64,000 nucleotides of DNA from positions 62,001-126,000 of the forward strand of contig NZ_MZGX01000009.1 in the NCBI RefSeq assembly GCF_002051585.1, given 5' to 3'. This DNA is from Ruminiclostridium hungatei. Lineage in GTDB: Bacteria; Bacillota; Clostridia; Acetivibrionales; DSM-1351. The stretch's first letter is position 1. Every line of letters begins with the position of its first letter. A model generated the notes under the pieces. The model was not told the DNA's origin. It searched no databases and saw nothing but the letters and a program-made list of their open reading frames with translations. This document shows, one piece after another, positions 8,357 through 16,603 of this stretch. Made by a program: the position numbers and the translations under genes.

Positions 8357-9757
8357 ATGAATTACAAAGTATTTGACCAACAGGACTTTCAAGCTGTAAG
8401 TCAGATTATTGGTGATGCTGAAAGAGTACTATATAAGGAAAATATAAATGAGGACTACAGCCATGATGAGCTTGGCGGAACAGAGTGCTATCCCGACATG
8501 GTTGTCCGCGCCATATCCACTGAGGAAGTTTCTGCAGTGATGAAATATGCTTATGAAAATAATATACCTCTTACCCCGAGAGGTTCAGGTACAGGCCTTG
8601 TTGGAGGAGCTGTTCCTATAAATAAGGGTATAGTTATGGATTTAAGTCTGATGAATCACTTCCTTGATTTGGATGAGGAGAACCTGACAGTCACTGTTGA
8701 ACCGGGTGTTCTGCTCATGGAGCTATCTAAATACGTGGAAGAACACGACCTGTTCTATCCCCCCGATCCCGGTGAAAAGACTGCTACCATCGGAGGAAAC
8801 ATCAATACAAATGCCGGTGGAATGCGCGCTGTAAAATATGGTGTCACACGGGATTATGTAAGAGGTCTGGAAATAGTTTTACCTAATGGCAATGTAGTAA
8901 GCTTCGGCGGCAAGGTTGTCAAGAACAGTTCAGGTTATTCCATGAAGGATCTGATTGTGGGTTCGGAAGGTACTCTTGGTATAATCACAAAAGCTACTTT
9001 AAAGCTTCTCCCACTGCCCAGGAAAGCTATAAGCCTGCTTATACCTTTCCCAAGCCTGGAGCAAGCCATCAGAACGGTACCTTTGATAATCAAGTCAAAG
9101 ACTATTCCTACTGCAATTGAATTTATGCAGAGACAGACTATTATGGATGCTGAAGAATTTTTGGGTAAAAAATTTCCTGATAATCAGGCAGACTCATATT
9201 TGCTTCTGAAATTTGACGGCAATTCCACCGAAGAAATCGAAGCTTCTTATGATAAGGTTGCAAAAATCTGCCTGGAACAAGGTGCCATAGATATTCTGAT
9301 TTCCGATACGGATGAAAGAAACGACTCTATCTGGAAAGCCCGCGGAGCATTCCTTGAAGCAATAAAAGCATCTACAACCTATATGGATGAAATAGACGTA
9401 GTTGTGCCAAGAAATAAGGTCAGCGAAATAGTTGAATTCAGCCATAAGCTCCAGGAGCAGGTGGGAGTGAGGATTAAAAGCTTCGGACATGCCGGAGACG
9501 GCAACCTTCATGCATATGTTTTAAAGGATGATCTCAGCGAAGAGGAATGGGAAAAAAGGCTGGCCTTGGCTATGGATGAAATGTATAAAAAAGCAAAAGA
9601 ATTGAAAGGTCAGGTTTCGGGAGAACACGGAATCGGTTTTGCAAAAAAACCTTATTTGAAGGAATCTCTCGATTCCGAAATACTCGATATCATGAAAGGA
9701 ATCAAACTGGCTTTCGACCCGAAGAATATATTGAATCCAGGAAAAGTTTGCCAGTAA
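8357..9757 (+). CDS. lctD: FAD-linked lactate dehydrogenase (GlcD/LctD family)
   Basis: A flavoprotein of 466 residues that oxidises lactate (or glycolate) to the 2-oxo acid. The PCMH-type FAD-binding domain shows [35 protein letters not shown] and [20 protein letters not shown]. The C-terminal FAD-oxidase cap has [14 protein letters not shown] and ends in [14 protein letters not shown] and [12 protein letters not shown]. It starts at ATG 8357 after GGAGGTTA. It is the last gene of the permease-EtfB-EtfA operon and should pass electrons to LctBC. The family is very clear. The stereospecificity for lactate cannot be read here. Confidence 0.93.
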   Translation: MNYKVFDQQDFQAVSQIIGDAERVLYKENINEDYSHDELGGTECYPDMVVRAISTEEVSAVMKYAYENNIPLTPRGSGTGLVGGAVPINKGIVMDLSLMNHFLDLDEENLTVTVEPGVLLMELSKYVEEHDLFYPPDPGEKTATIGGNINTNAGGMRAVKYGVTRDYVRGLEIVLPNGNVVSFGGKVVKNSSGYSMKDLIVGSEGTLGIITKATLKLLPLPRKAISLLIPFPSLEQAIRTVPLIIKSKTIPTAIEFMQRQTIMDAEEFLGKKFPDNQADSYLLLKFDGNSTEEIEASYDKVAKICLEQGAIDILISDTDERNDSIWKARGAFLEAIKASTTYMDEIDVVVPRNKVSEIVEFSHKLQEQVGVRIKSFGHAGDGNLHAYVLKDDLSEEEWEKRLALAMDEMYKKAKELKGQVSGEHGIGFAKKPYLKESLDSEILDIMKGIKLAFDPKNILNPGKVCQ

Positions 9758-9809
9758 AATTATAAGAAACGGATGGTTGCAGAAGGTACTAATCAATATA
9801 TAAATATAT

Positions 9810-10048
9810 TTCCAGTACTTCCGTACTAACTAAAAATAAATGGCTGTTCCCAAACAAAACGCACAAATAGTACAGTTCAGAATAAATTTTTTAGCCGCCG
9901 CACAATACTCGACTTCCTGTCTCGATTGATGCTCAAAGCAACGTCCTGTTACTTGGACGGCTAAGTCATTTATTCTTCACTTACAAATTTGTGCATTTTG
10001 TTTTAACTGAAGCAGTCATTTATTTTTAGTTGTACTCGCGTACTGGAA
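9810..10048. repeat. Foldback (MITE-like) element, copy 1
   Basis: This 239-bp stretch is one imperfect palindrome without an open frame. The ends are TTCCAGTAC-N4-GTAC and its inverse. Next come ACTAAAAATAAATG (9828-9841, paired with 10016-10030), AAACAAAACGCACAAAT (paired with ATTTGTGCATTTTGTTT) and AGAATAAAT/ATTTATTCT. Then TTAGCCG/CGGCTAA encloses a central double hairpin. G-T pairs keep several arms pairable. It looks like a non-autonomous foldback transposable element. The terminal signature TTCCAG-N7-GTAC recurs at 48091-48225. Confidence 0.75.
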
Positions 10049-10109
10049 TACAATAGTGCTATCTATTGCATACTATGTGGCTGCAATCCTCCTGAAAACT
10101 TATACTTTT

Positions 10110-10379
10110 ATGGCTGCTCACAAACAAAAAAACACCAATAGTTGGGCTTAAAATAAAGCTTTTAGCCGCCGCACAATACTCGACTTCCTGTCTCGATTGA
10201 TGCTCAAAGCAACGTCCTGTTGCTTTGACGGCTAAGTCATTTATTCTTCACTTACAAATTTGTGCATTTTGTTTTAACTGAAGCAGTCATTTATTTTAGT
10301 TGTACTCGCGTACTGTAATATAATAGTGCTATCTATTGCATGCTATGTGGCTGCAATCCTCCTGAAAACTTATATTTTC
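10110..10379. repeat. Second, left-truncated copy of the foldback element in 270-bp tandem
   Basis: ATGGCTG recurs at 9840, 10110 and 10380, giving a 270-bp direct period. The two units are nearly identical from the TTAGCCGCCGCAC core through GTACTCGCGTACTG and on to the flanking CTGCAATCCTCCTGAAAAC. This copy has lost the left terminal arm, and its left inner arm has diverged, but its central TCAAAGCAAC/GTTGCTTTGA stem is perfect whereas copy 1 has two mismatches. The junction overlaps the last codons of the gene at 10370-10753. Confidence 0.75.
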
Positions 10380-10753
10380 ATGGCTGCTCCCTCATTCCCC
10401 TGCCTGTCCACGAACGTCAGCTCATGCTTTGGTGCATAGCACCACTCAATTATGGTTTTGACCAAACCCGGGGTTATGATTTCATCTTCCCAGTGTGGCG
10501 TTACCGCCCGCTTCAACCCTTTATCCACATCTTTCAAGCCTTCAAATTCAGTACCCTGGATAAAAATAACCGGGCTTTTTACCTGCTTGGATTGCCCAAC
10601 CCTGTACCTTACAAAAAACTTTTTATTATCGGAAATAATATATAGGTTAATATTTCCCAAGTCCTCCATATCTTCTTTTACATACCAATAAAAAGTTCTT
10701 TCATTTAAAACCAGCTTTCTTTTACCCTTTTTATTTACACTCACCTTTTCCAT
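10370..10753 (-). CDS. Hypothetical protein (127 aa)
   Basis: I do not recognise a named family. This is a soluble, basic protein starting MEKVSVNKKGKRKLVLNE with an aromatic stretch TFYWYVKED, then beta-rich segments (LYIISDNKKFFVRYRVG, SPVIFIQGTEFEGL) and a C-terminal helix with VKTIIEWCYAPKHELTF. No signal peptide or membrane helix is seen. Its final codons (…EGAAMKI) lie inside the edge of the repeated foldback unit, so the original C-terminus may have been replaced when the repeat arrived. It is read alone, 82 bp upstream of an aldo/keto reductase on the same strand. Confidence 0.6.
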   Translation of the reverse strand: MEKVSVNKKGKRKLVLNERTFYWYVKEDMEDLGNINLYIISDNKKFFVRYRVGQSKQVKSPVIFIQGTEFEGLKDVDKGLKRAVTPHWEDEIITPGLVKTIIEWCYAPKHELTFVDRQGNEGAAMKI

Positions 10754-10835
10754 CCTCCAAAATGCAACGACGGCTATAAAAGTATTTAAACTTAATTAAA
10801 TGGAATCCGCCAAACAATCAGTTTAAATATATTTT

Positions 10836-11855
10836 CTACATATGAGCGTTATAAAACTCGGTATAATTTTCCAGTTGCCGCTTCAAAAGGTTAGGTGTGT
10901 CTATCTTATATGGACAGTGTTCTTTGCATTTACCACATTCGATGCATTTGTTTATAAGCTCCATTTTCTCCTTGAAGCTCTCAGCAAGGAACTGCTGATA
11001 GGGCGCTCTTCTTAAAAGCAGGGATATCCTGGCCTGGGTAGGTATTTCTATACCTGCGGGACATGGCATGCAATAGCCGCAGCCTCTGCAGAAGTTTCCG
11101 GCCAATTCCTCCCGGTCCCTGTTAATAATCTCCCATATGTCAGCATCCAAAACGGGCGGGCTCTTCTCCAGTTCCAGAAATTCATCCAGTTCCGCTTCCC
11201 TCTGGATTCCCCATATGGGCACAACATTTTCATACTGCCTCAGATATGCAAAGGTTGACGCAGCATGGGTTATCAGCCCGCCTGACATTGCTTTCATGGC
11301 TATCAGTCCAACATCATGCCTCCTGCATTGCTCAATCAGCTCCAGGTCAGCCTCAGAGGACAGAGAACTCAGAGGGAACTGCATTGTATCAAAAAGTTCC
11401 GAAGCCACTGCCTCCATGGCTGTATTTATCCTGTGATTGGTTATGCCTATAAAACGTACCATACCCTTTTTCCGGGCCTCCAACAATCCTGCATAAATAC
11501 CGTCAGGATCATTGACATCCGGAAGCTGCGCCGGATTATGGAGCTGGAGTATATCCACATAATCTGTTTTCATATTTTTAAGGCTTGTTTCCAGGTGTTC
11601 CAACAAGGTCTTTTTATCCTGGGCAAAGGTTTTTGTAGCTATTATTATGTCTTTTCTGACTTTGGAAAGGGCATAGCCGATTTTTTCCTCGCTGTCGCTA
11701 TACGCCCTTGCCGTATCAAAAAAATTAATTCCGTTATCATATGCTTTTACCAGAATTTTTTTTGCTTCCTCAAAAGATATTCTTTGTATGGGAAGTGCCC
11801 CAAAACTGCATCTGGTCACCAAGAGACCCGTACGTCCCAATCTGGTTTTCTCCAT
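10836..11855 (-). CDS. Aldo/keto reductase with C-terminal 4Fe-4S domain
   Basis: A predicted NAD(P)H-dependent oxidoreductase of 339 residues. The TIM barrel (about 1-255) carries the AKR elements GINFFDTARAYSDSEEKIG (Asp and Tyr of the catalytic set), the Lys in IIIATKTF, and DYVDILQLHNP. The C-terminus (260-330) adds two cysteine clusters, CRGCGYCMPCPAGIEIP and CIECGKCKEHCPYKIDTP, a ferredoxin-like module common in anaerobe AKRs. It starts at ATG 11855 after AGGGAGGT. The substrate is unknown. A second gene of the same architecture lies at 50028-51137. Confidence 0.88.
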   Translation of the reverse strand: MEKTRLGRTGLLVTRCSFGALPIQRISFEEAKKILVKAYDNGINFFDTARAYSDSEEKIGYALSKVRKDIIIATKTFAQDKKTLLEHLETSLKNMKTDYVDILQLHNPAQLPDVNDPDGIYAGLLEARKKGMVRFIGITNHRINTAMEAVASELFDTMQFPLSSLSSEADLELIEQCRRHDVGLIAMKAMSGGLITHAASTFAYLRQYENVVPIWGIQREAELDEFLELEKSPPVLDADIWEIINRDREELAGNFCRGCGYCMPCPAGIEIPTQARISLLLRRAPYQQFLAESFKEKMELINKCIECGKCKEHCPYKIDTPNLLKRQLENYTEFYNAHM

Positions 11856-11931
11856 AAAATCACCAACCTCCCTATGTCAACATAACCGCTTTATTATATT
11901 ATTGCACTATTCTGTTGTTTTTCCTACCCAT

Positions 11932-11969
11932 AAAAAAGAAAATCCCCGAAACAGTATTGTATCCGGGGA
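11932..11969 (-). terminator. Terminator of the toxin-immunity operon
   Basis: On the minus strand CGGGGA (11964-11969) pairs with TCCCCG (11943-11948) and is followed by TTTTCTTTTTT, just after the immunity gene stop at 11997. Confidence 0.7.
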
Positions 11970-11996
11970 GAACATCCATTTATTTACCAGGGTTCA

Positions 11997-12728
11997 CTAA
12001 ATAGTCTGTCCGGTAAATTTATTTAAGCCTAAAAACTCATTTACTTGCTTCTGTTTGCTTACAGCTTCACTGTTTTCATCATCCAGAGGAGCCTCGTCCA
12101 GTCTTAATAAATAGCCGTCTTCAACAGCTCTGGCCGTATGTATGGGAAGCTTATCCAACTTTTCTTTTCCCAGCTTTTCGGTAATCTCCCGGCCAAAATA
12201 GTTAAGCCAATGAAATGCGGTGGGCAAGCCCTCCCTGTAATATCCGGAAAATCTCAATGAGTTTGCGGAATTTGCCACACAGCCCCAGTAAGGCTCAAAG
12301 GCTCTTATACAGTCCGTAAAAGCAGACACTGTCCTTTCAGCCTTGTCCGGGTTTGACATAAGGTAACTTTGTGGGAAATTAACCGTAAATGTATTTTTAA
12401 ACCTGGGATCAGTTATTCCCGTGGTCATGCTTATCCCTGCCGACTCTTTATTGTTGAGTGATGAGAAAAAGCTGAAGGTATAGCCCAGTTCGGTAAAAAC
12501 CTTCCCGCCCTCCTTATTGACGCTATTTGCCACCAGCTCCCGGAAGGCTTCAAAACTCCACTCAAAAGGCTTCGCATCCTTTTTCCGGGATACCGTAAGG
12601 TAGTTGGGACTAATATCCTCACCATATTTTGCAAGACTCTGCAATGCAGCATATGCTTTTTTCACAACAGTCTCAAAATCCTCTTTTCCAGGATGGGCCC
12701 ACAAAATCATCGTATACGTCTGTATCAT
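11997..12728 (-). CDS. Putative immunity protein (Imm52-like) of the adjacent nuclease toxin
   Basis: A 243-residue cytosolic protein with no signal peptide. Features are FEWSFEAFRELVANSVNKEGG, a middle segment PYWGCVANSANSLR and RTVSAFTDCIRAFEPYWG, and a C-terminal region GLPTAFHWLNYFGREITEKLG. From memory this resembles Imm52-type proteins, which pair with Tox-REase-5 nucleases in polymorphic toxin systems. Position strongly supports the role: it follows the toxin stop by 13 bp, has its own GAGGT site, and is the last gene before a terminator. It would bind and block the nuclease of the producing cell. Immunity function is inferred from context and likeness, not from a catalytic motif. Confidence 0.72.
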   Translation of the reverse strand: MIQTYTMILWAHPGKEDFETVVKKAYAALQSLAKYGEDISPNYLTVSRKKDAKPFEWSFEAFRELVANSVNKEGGKVFTELGYTFSFFSSLNNKESAGISMTTGITDPRFKNTFTVNFPQSYLMSNPDKAERTVSAFTDCIRAFEPYWGCVANSANSLRFSGYYREGLPTAFHWLNYFGREITEKLGKEKLDKLPIHTARAVEDGYLLRLDEAPLDDENSEAVSKQKQVNEFLGLNKFTGQTI

Positions 12729-12741
12729 TATCTATACCTCA

Positions 12742-15700
12742 TTAATCCTTTGGTTGGAATATAAGCTCAATACCCTCGATACCCCTCTCGGCAAATAATA
12801 TTCTGGTGGCATCAAGTGCTCCTTTTTCAGCAAAATACCATTTGACCGGGGCTCCCTCGGAGGCAGCTATCTGTCTTGTTGCCTCATTTACCAAGGCATC
12901 CTTCCCCTTAAACCAATCATAAAATCTGCCGGTATTTTTGTCAACAAATTGATTATATTTTGCTTTTGCATCCAACAGGGTTCCTTCTCTCATGCCATCA
13001 TACTTGACACCGTTTTGAATCCAGGCTTCCCCTGTCTTGCCGGTTATCTGCGTCTGGTATTCCCTTGAATATGCACTCATGCTTTCGTTGACCCTGTGCC
13101 AGCTTCCGCTTAAGGAAGGATATGTGGGTGCGGAGGTATCAACTCCAGCATCAGTATACGAGTTGGCCAGCACTCCGCCTTCCGTGTCTTCCCTTAAAGC
13201 CACCTCCGGCTCCGATGACTTCAGATCCTTTCTGACCAGCTCGGTGACCTCCGTCAATTCATTTCTGGGTACTCCGTCAACCGGGTCCAGGGCATCTTCA
13301 ACCCTGCTTACCCTTTCGGGGGAATTTAATCCCAGGCTGTCATACTCGCCCGGCTCAATTCCCTTGCCTGCCAAATCATCAACATTGCTCCTCAAGGACT
13401 CCATTTCAGCCTTGTTTTCACATTGCTTCAAAATATCCAGTACCTTGGTTTGATCCGCATTATCAAACTTGCCCGAGTTGTCCTCTATTATATCCTTATA
13501 GGTCTTAATTCCGTCACTGTCCAGATTTTTCCCCGCATCGGCCACATTCTCTTTCGATACATTTTCCTTTTTGAAAGCATCCAGTGTATTCTGAGCCTCT
13601 TCAAGTCCTTTTGTTCCTGACTTCTGATAGTAATCCGTGGCCGTCTCTCTTGAATATCCCCTGTCAGCGGTGTACCTGTAATAGGCATCCTCGCTTCTTG
13701 CCATTTGCTCCAGCATTGTTATATTTTCAGATATTCTTGAGGACAGGGGTTTGGAAATAAGCCCCAGTGTGGCAAAAACCGCCAACTGTACAATAAGCTC
13801 CTGCAAATAGTAGCTATCTCCCGTTGCAAAATACATGTATGCTATGGTAATCACATTGTAAACGTACATTGCAACCAGCGCCAGCTTTATTCCCATAAAC
13901 ACCGCCGCAACCCAGCCTGCTCCGGGAATCAGTGCCACAGCCAGGGCCTCTGCCAATTCCAGCATTACCATCAATAAAACTCCGGCTATTACTCCCTCTA
14001 CATATTCCATGAGCATTTGCTTGATACTCATGGAGCCTCCCGCAGTTCCTCCGCTTATCATGTAGCCTGCGGCACCCGTCTCCGGGTTCAGCACAACATA
14101 GCCCGTACCCGACCAGTCAAAGTAATGGATATTCCTCTGGGGGATGGTAACCGTCCTGCCGCTGTTTACGGCATTTGAAATGTCTGTCCTGACACTGCCT
14201 GACACCTCCAGTTTTGGAAGAACGGAGGATATATTGCTCTTGTCTATGGTATACACAGGTATACCCATTCTGTTGGCCTCACCAAGTATTTTTATTGTTG
14301 AAACGGAAGGTGTATTAAACATCTGCTCAAATACCGCATGCTCCATTGATGACGCCATGATTCCCGCTGCCAGCATAAAAGCCTTTTCAGAATCACGGTC
14401 TCCGTTTATGCTCATTACGCTGTGCACGTCCCTGTCAACATCAATGTACATGCTTCCTTCCGCCAGCTCCACAGGCGTCATAAACAGGTATTTCACATCT
14501 GCGTTATAACCTGTGATACCTTCGCTTAAAAGTCTGGAGGCCTTGACTCCAAACTGGCTTTCAAGCATTTTATTGTAAATATCCAACTGTGCAAAATACG
14601 TTTTGGCCACCCCATTGAGTATTTCACCCATGGCCTCGTCACTGTATATATTCTGCTCGTTTATTGAAGCCTTTAGTGCCTGCAGCTTTTCTGAAATGTC
14701 CTTCAACTCGTCAGGTGCTATTTTGTCATAATCCAGACCTACGCAGTAATAGCTTCCTGCTGTAACCGCATTGGATATTTTCTCCGGCTCTGCCTGTCCG
14801 GGAATCTTCAAGGTAATGGTAAACTGCTGACGGTAGCCCATTCCCACCGCTTTTCCCGCAGCCACCACTGTCCCGTCGGCTTTTAATACAGGTTTAAGCT
14901 GGACCATATATGCAGGAGTTTTGAATACTCCCCCGTATTGCTTTAATATTACTTCGTCCTCAGGAGTTGCAGGTATCCATGAAAGAGTGAGCTTTTTACC
15001 ATATAGCCTCCATGCCTCGGAGGTATATTCAAAATCCTTTCCCCCGGCGAAATTAAGGCCATAGGGATCTGCTCCCGAAATGCTGAACGTGATTGTGTCC
15101 TTGAACTCGCTGCCAATGGACTGATACTCTCCAAGCACAGCCACCGTTTTATAGGGCAGGGTCAGCGGAAGCAGGCCCAGCTCCTGGGAGATTATTTCAT
15201 AGCCTCCGAATATATCCGTCCATTGGGGTGCCTCTATATTGTTCTCGCTTAAGTACTCCTCTATGGCCAGCTTCTGCTCTTCAAGCTTTTGCTGAAGTGT
15301 GTCGGTGCTTATTCTCGACAGGGCATTTTTGTCAGAGGACACTGTTCCCGTATGCGTAAAGGCATTTTCAATTTCCTGCCTGCTTACGCCCGTCAGCCCT
15401 TCTACATCCAGACCCTCTTTCTTCACATATTCCTTAAAGCTGGCATCAAGAGGAATCCACATCTTCTTCCCTGTGCCTTTTCCAACTCCGCGGTAATTTT
15501 CATATGGGACATAGGCTTGGACCCACACATGCTCAATTCTTACGGCAGAAATCACTCCTCCGGACACCAGGGCAACTGATGGAATACCCGTTGCTCCAAG
15601 TATTCTGACTGCAGCCTCTTCTGTTTCCGCCCCGGTCCATTCCTTAACCCTTTCAATAGGTATCTCCACAGTTCCTCTGACATACCTGGAGGGAATCCCT

Positions 15701-16602
15701 TTGTACCTGAGCATGGAAATCAACAATGAGGCCTGGTCGAAGTCATTTCCGGCCATTTGCCCAAGAGTTCCGCCGGCACCCTTCCTTGAGCCGTAATATG
15801 GAATAAAGTCCACATTATTTTTAACATACTCATATATTTCAACCACTGTACTCAAACCGTCTGCAATGTTTTTTACATTATCCGAGAACTGAATCTCACC
15901 GGTTTCTGCAAGATCCTCCTGGGTGGGTACTTTGGGAAGGCTGACGGGTTCCGTACCCGCGGAAGTCCCGGTATAACCTCCGGCAGCTCCGGCTCCTGTT
16001 GACGGCACAGGCGGCTCAAGGACTACATTGTCATAAGGAAGTGCTCCAAGCGTCTGCTGGGGCTGTTCGGGATTGAGCAGCCCCCCTATTTCTTCAATTT
16101 TTTCCTTCAGCCTGTCAATATCTTTGCTCTTAGGCTTATTCAGAACAGCCGAGACCGAATCCAGCTTTTCAAAAATTGCAGAAAATTCATCCAACTGAGT
16201 GTTAATCTGTGTCTTGTATATATCATGCCTGCCCTGAGCTTTTTTGGCAGACAGCCTTTTAAGCGTCTTTTCATTGTTTGAAAGCTCGGTATTTATATCT
16301 TTTCGGATATTTTGCAATGCTTTTCTTGCACTTTTGACATCTGCTTTCAAACTGCCGAAATCGTTGCCGGCCACATCCGCCTTCAGCTTTTCATACCATT
16401 TATTAAGTTCCTCCGCAAAACTCCCAAGCTTAGTCTGAGCAGAGGGCTTTTCATGCCTGACGGCAGGCGCTGCCTTTTTAGCCTGTACTGCCTGCTCCTG
16501 CTGTCTGGCCTGTGCAAGCTGCTGTGTGGGGAGCCCGAAAGTAACCGAAAACGCCACAAGCAGCACCATTGCAATGATTTTTACAGGTTTCTTATATGTC
16601 AT
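12742..16602 (-). CDS. Secreted polymorphic toxin: transglutaminase-like domain, hydrophobic segment, Tox-REase-5-type nuclease
   Basis: The 1286 residues are built as follows. A signal peptide (1-33) is followed by a charged coiled coil (50-175) and a transglutaminase-like fold (245-395, with MLRYKGIPSRYVRGTVEIP, His358 in EHVWVQAYVPY and Asp386 in WIPLDAS). A long beta/helical linker precedes a hydrophobic region (865-950) able to span a membrane. The nuclease domain is at about 1165-1284. The nuclease shows YQTQITGKTGEAW (1182-1194), then YDGMREGTLLDAK with Asp1202, Asp1211 and Lys1213, a PD-(D/E)xK-like set as in Tox-REase-5. The transglutaminase site reads GNDFDQASLL, with no cysteine at the nucleophile position. 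The ATG at 16602 follows AGGAGG within the end of the upstream gene, implying coupling. Export, autocleavage and targets are inferred. Confidence 0.82.
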   Translation of the reverse strand: MTYKKPVKIIAMVLLVAFSVTFGLPTQQLAQARQQEQAVQAKKAAPAVRHEKPSAQTKLGSFAEELNKWYEKLKADVAGNDFGSLKADVKSARKALQNIRKDINTELSNNEKTLKRLSAKKAQGRHDIYKTQINTQLDEFSAIFEKLDSVSAVLNKPKSKDIDRLKEKIEEIGGLLNPEQPQQTLGALPYDNVVLEPPVPSTGAGAAGGYTGTSAGTEPVSLPKVPTQEDLAETGEIQFSDNVKNIADGLSTVVEIYEYVKNNVDFIPYYGSRKGAGGTLGQMAGNDFDQASLLISMLRYKGIPSRYVRGTVEIPIERVKEWTGAETEEAAVRILGATGIPSVALVSGGVISAVRIEHVWVQAYVPYENYRGVGKGTGKKMWIPLDASFKEYVKKEGLDVEGLTGVSRQEIENAFTHTGTVSSDKNALSRISTDTLQQKLEEQKLAIEEYLSENNIEAPQWTDIFGGYEIISQELGLLPLTLPYKTVAVLGEYQSIGSEFKDTITFSISGADPYGLNFAGGKDFEYTSEAWRLYGKKLTLSWIPATPEDEVILKQYGGVFKTPAYMVQLKPVLKADGTVVAAGKAVGMGYRQQFTITLKIPGQAEPEKISNAVTAGSYYCVGLDYDKIAPDELKDISEKLQALKASINEQNIYSDEAMGEILNGVAKTYFAQLDIYNKMLESQFGVKASRLLSEGITGYNADVKYLFMTPVELAEGSMYIDVDRDVHSVMSINGDRDSEKAFMLAAGIMASSMEHAVFEQMFNTPSVSTIKILGEANRMGIPVYTIDKSNISSVLPKLEVSGSVRTDISNAVNSGRTVTIPQRNIHYFDWSGTGYVVLNPETGAAGYMISGGTAGGSMSIKQMLMEYVEGVIAGVLLMVMLELAEALAVALIPGAGWVAAVFMGIKLALVAMYVYNVITIAYMYFATGDSYYLQELIVQLAVFATLGLISKPLSSRISENITMLEQMARSEDAYYRYTADRGYSRETATDYYQKSGTKGLEEAQNTLDAFKKENVSKENVADAGKNLDSDGIKTYKDIIEDNSGKFDNADQTKVLDILKQCENKAEMESLRSNVDDLAGKGIEPGEYDSLGLNSPERVSRVEDALDPVDGVPRNELTEVTELVRKDLKSSEPEVALREDTEGGVLANSYTDAGVDTSAPTYPSLSGSWHRVNESMSAYSREYQTQITGKTGEAWIQNGVKYDGMREGTLLDAKAKYNQFVDKNTGRFYDWFKGKDALVNEATRQIAASEGAPVKWYFAEKGALDATRILFAERGIEGIELIFQPKD

Positions 16603-16603
16603 T

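Noticed and set aside
10340-10691. Plus-strand frames over the 10.4-10.75 kb gene
   Set aside because: They are antisense shadows; the minus-strand frame has a better start and composition.
12742-16602. RHS or LXG-type toxin
   Set aside because: No YD/RHS repeats, no LXG/WXG100 N-terminus; instead a signal peptide and a transglutaminase-like fold.
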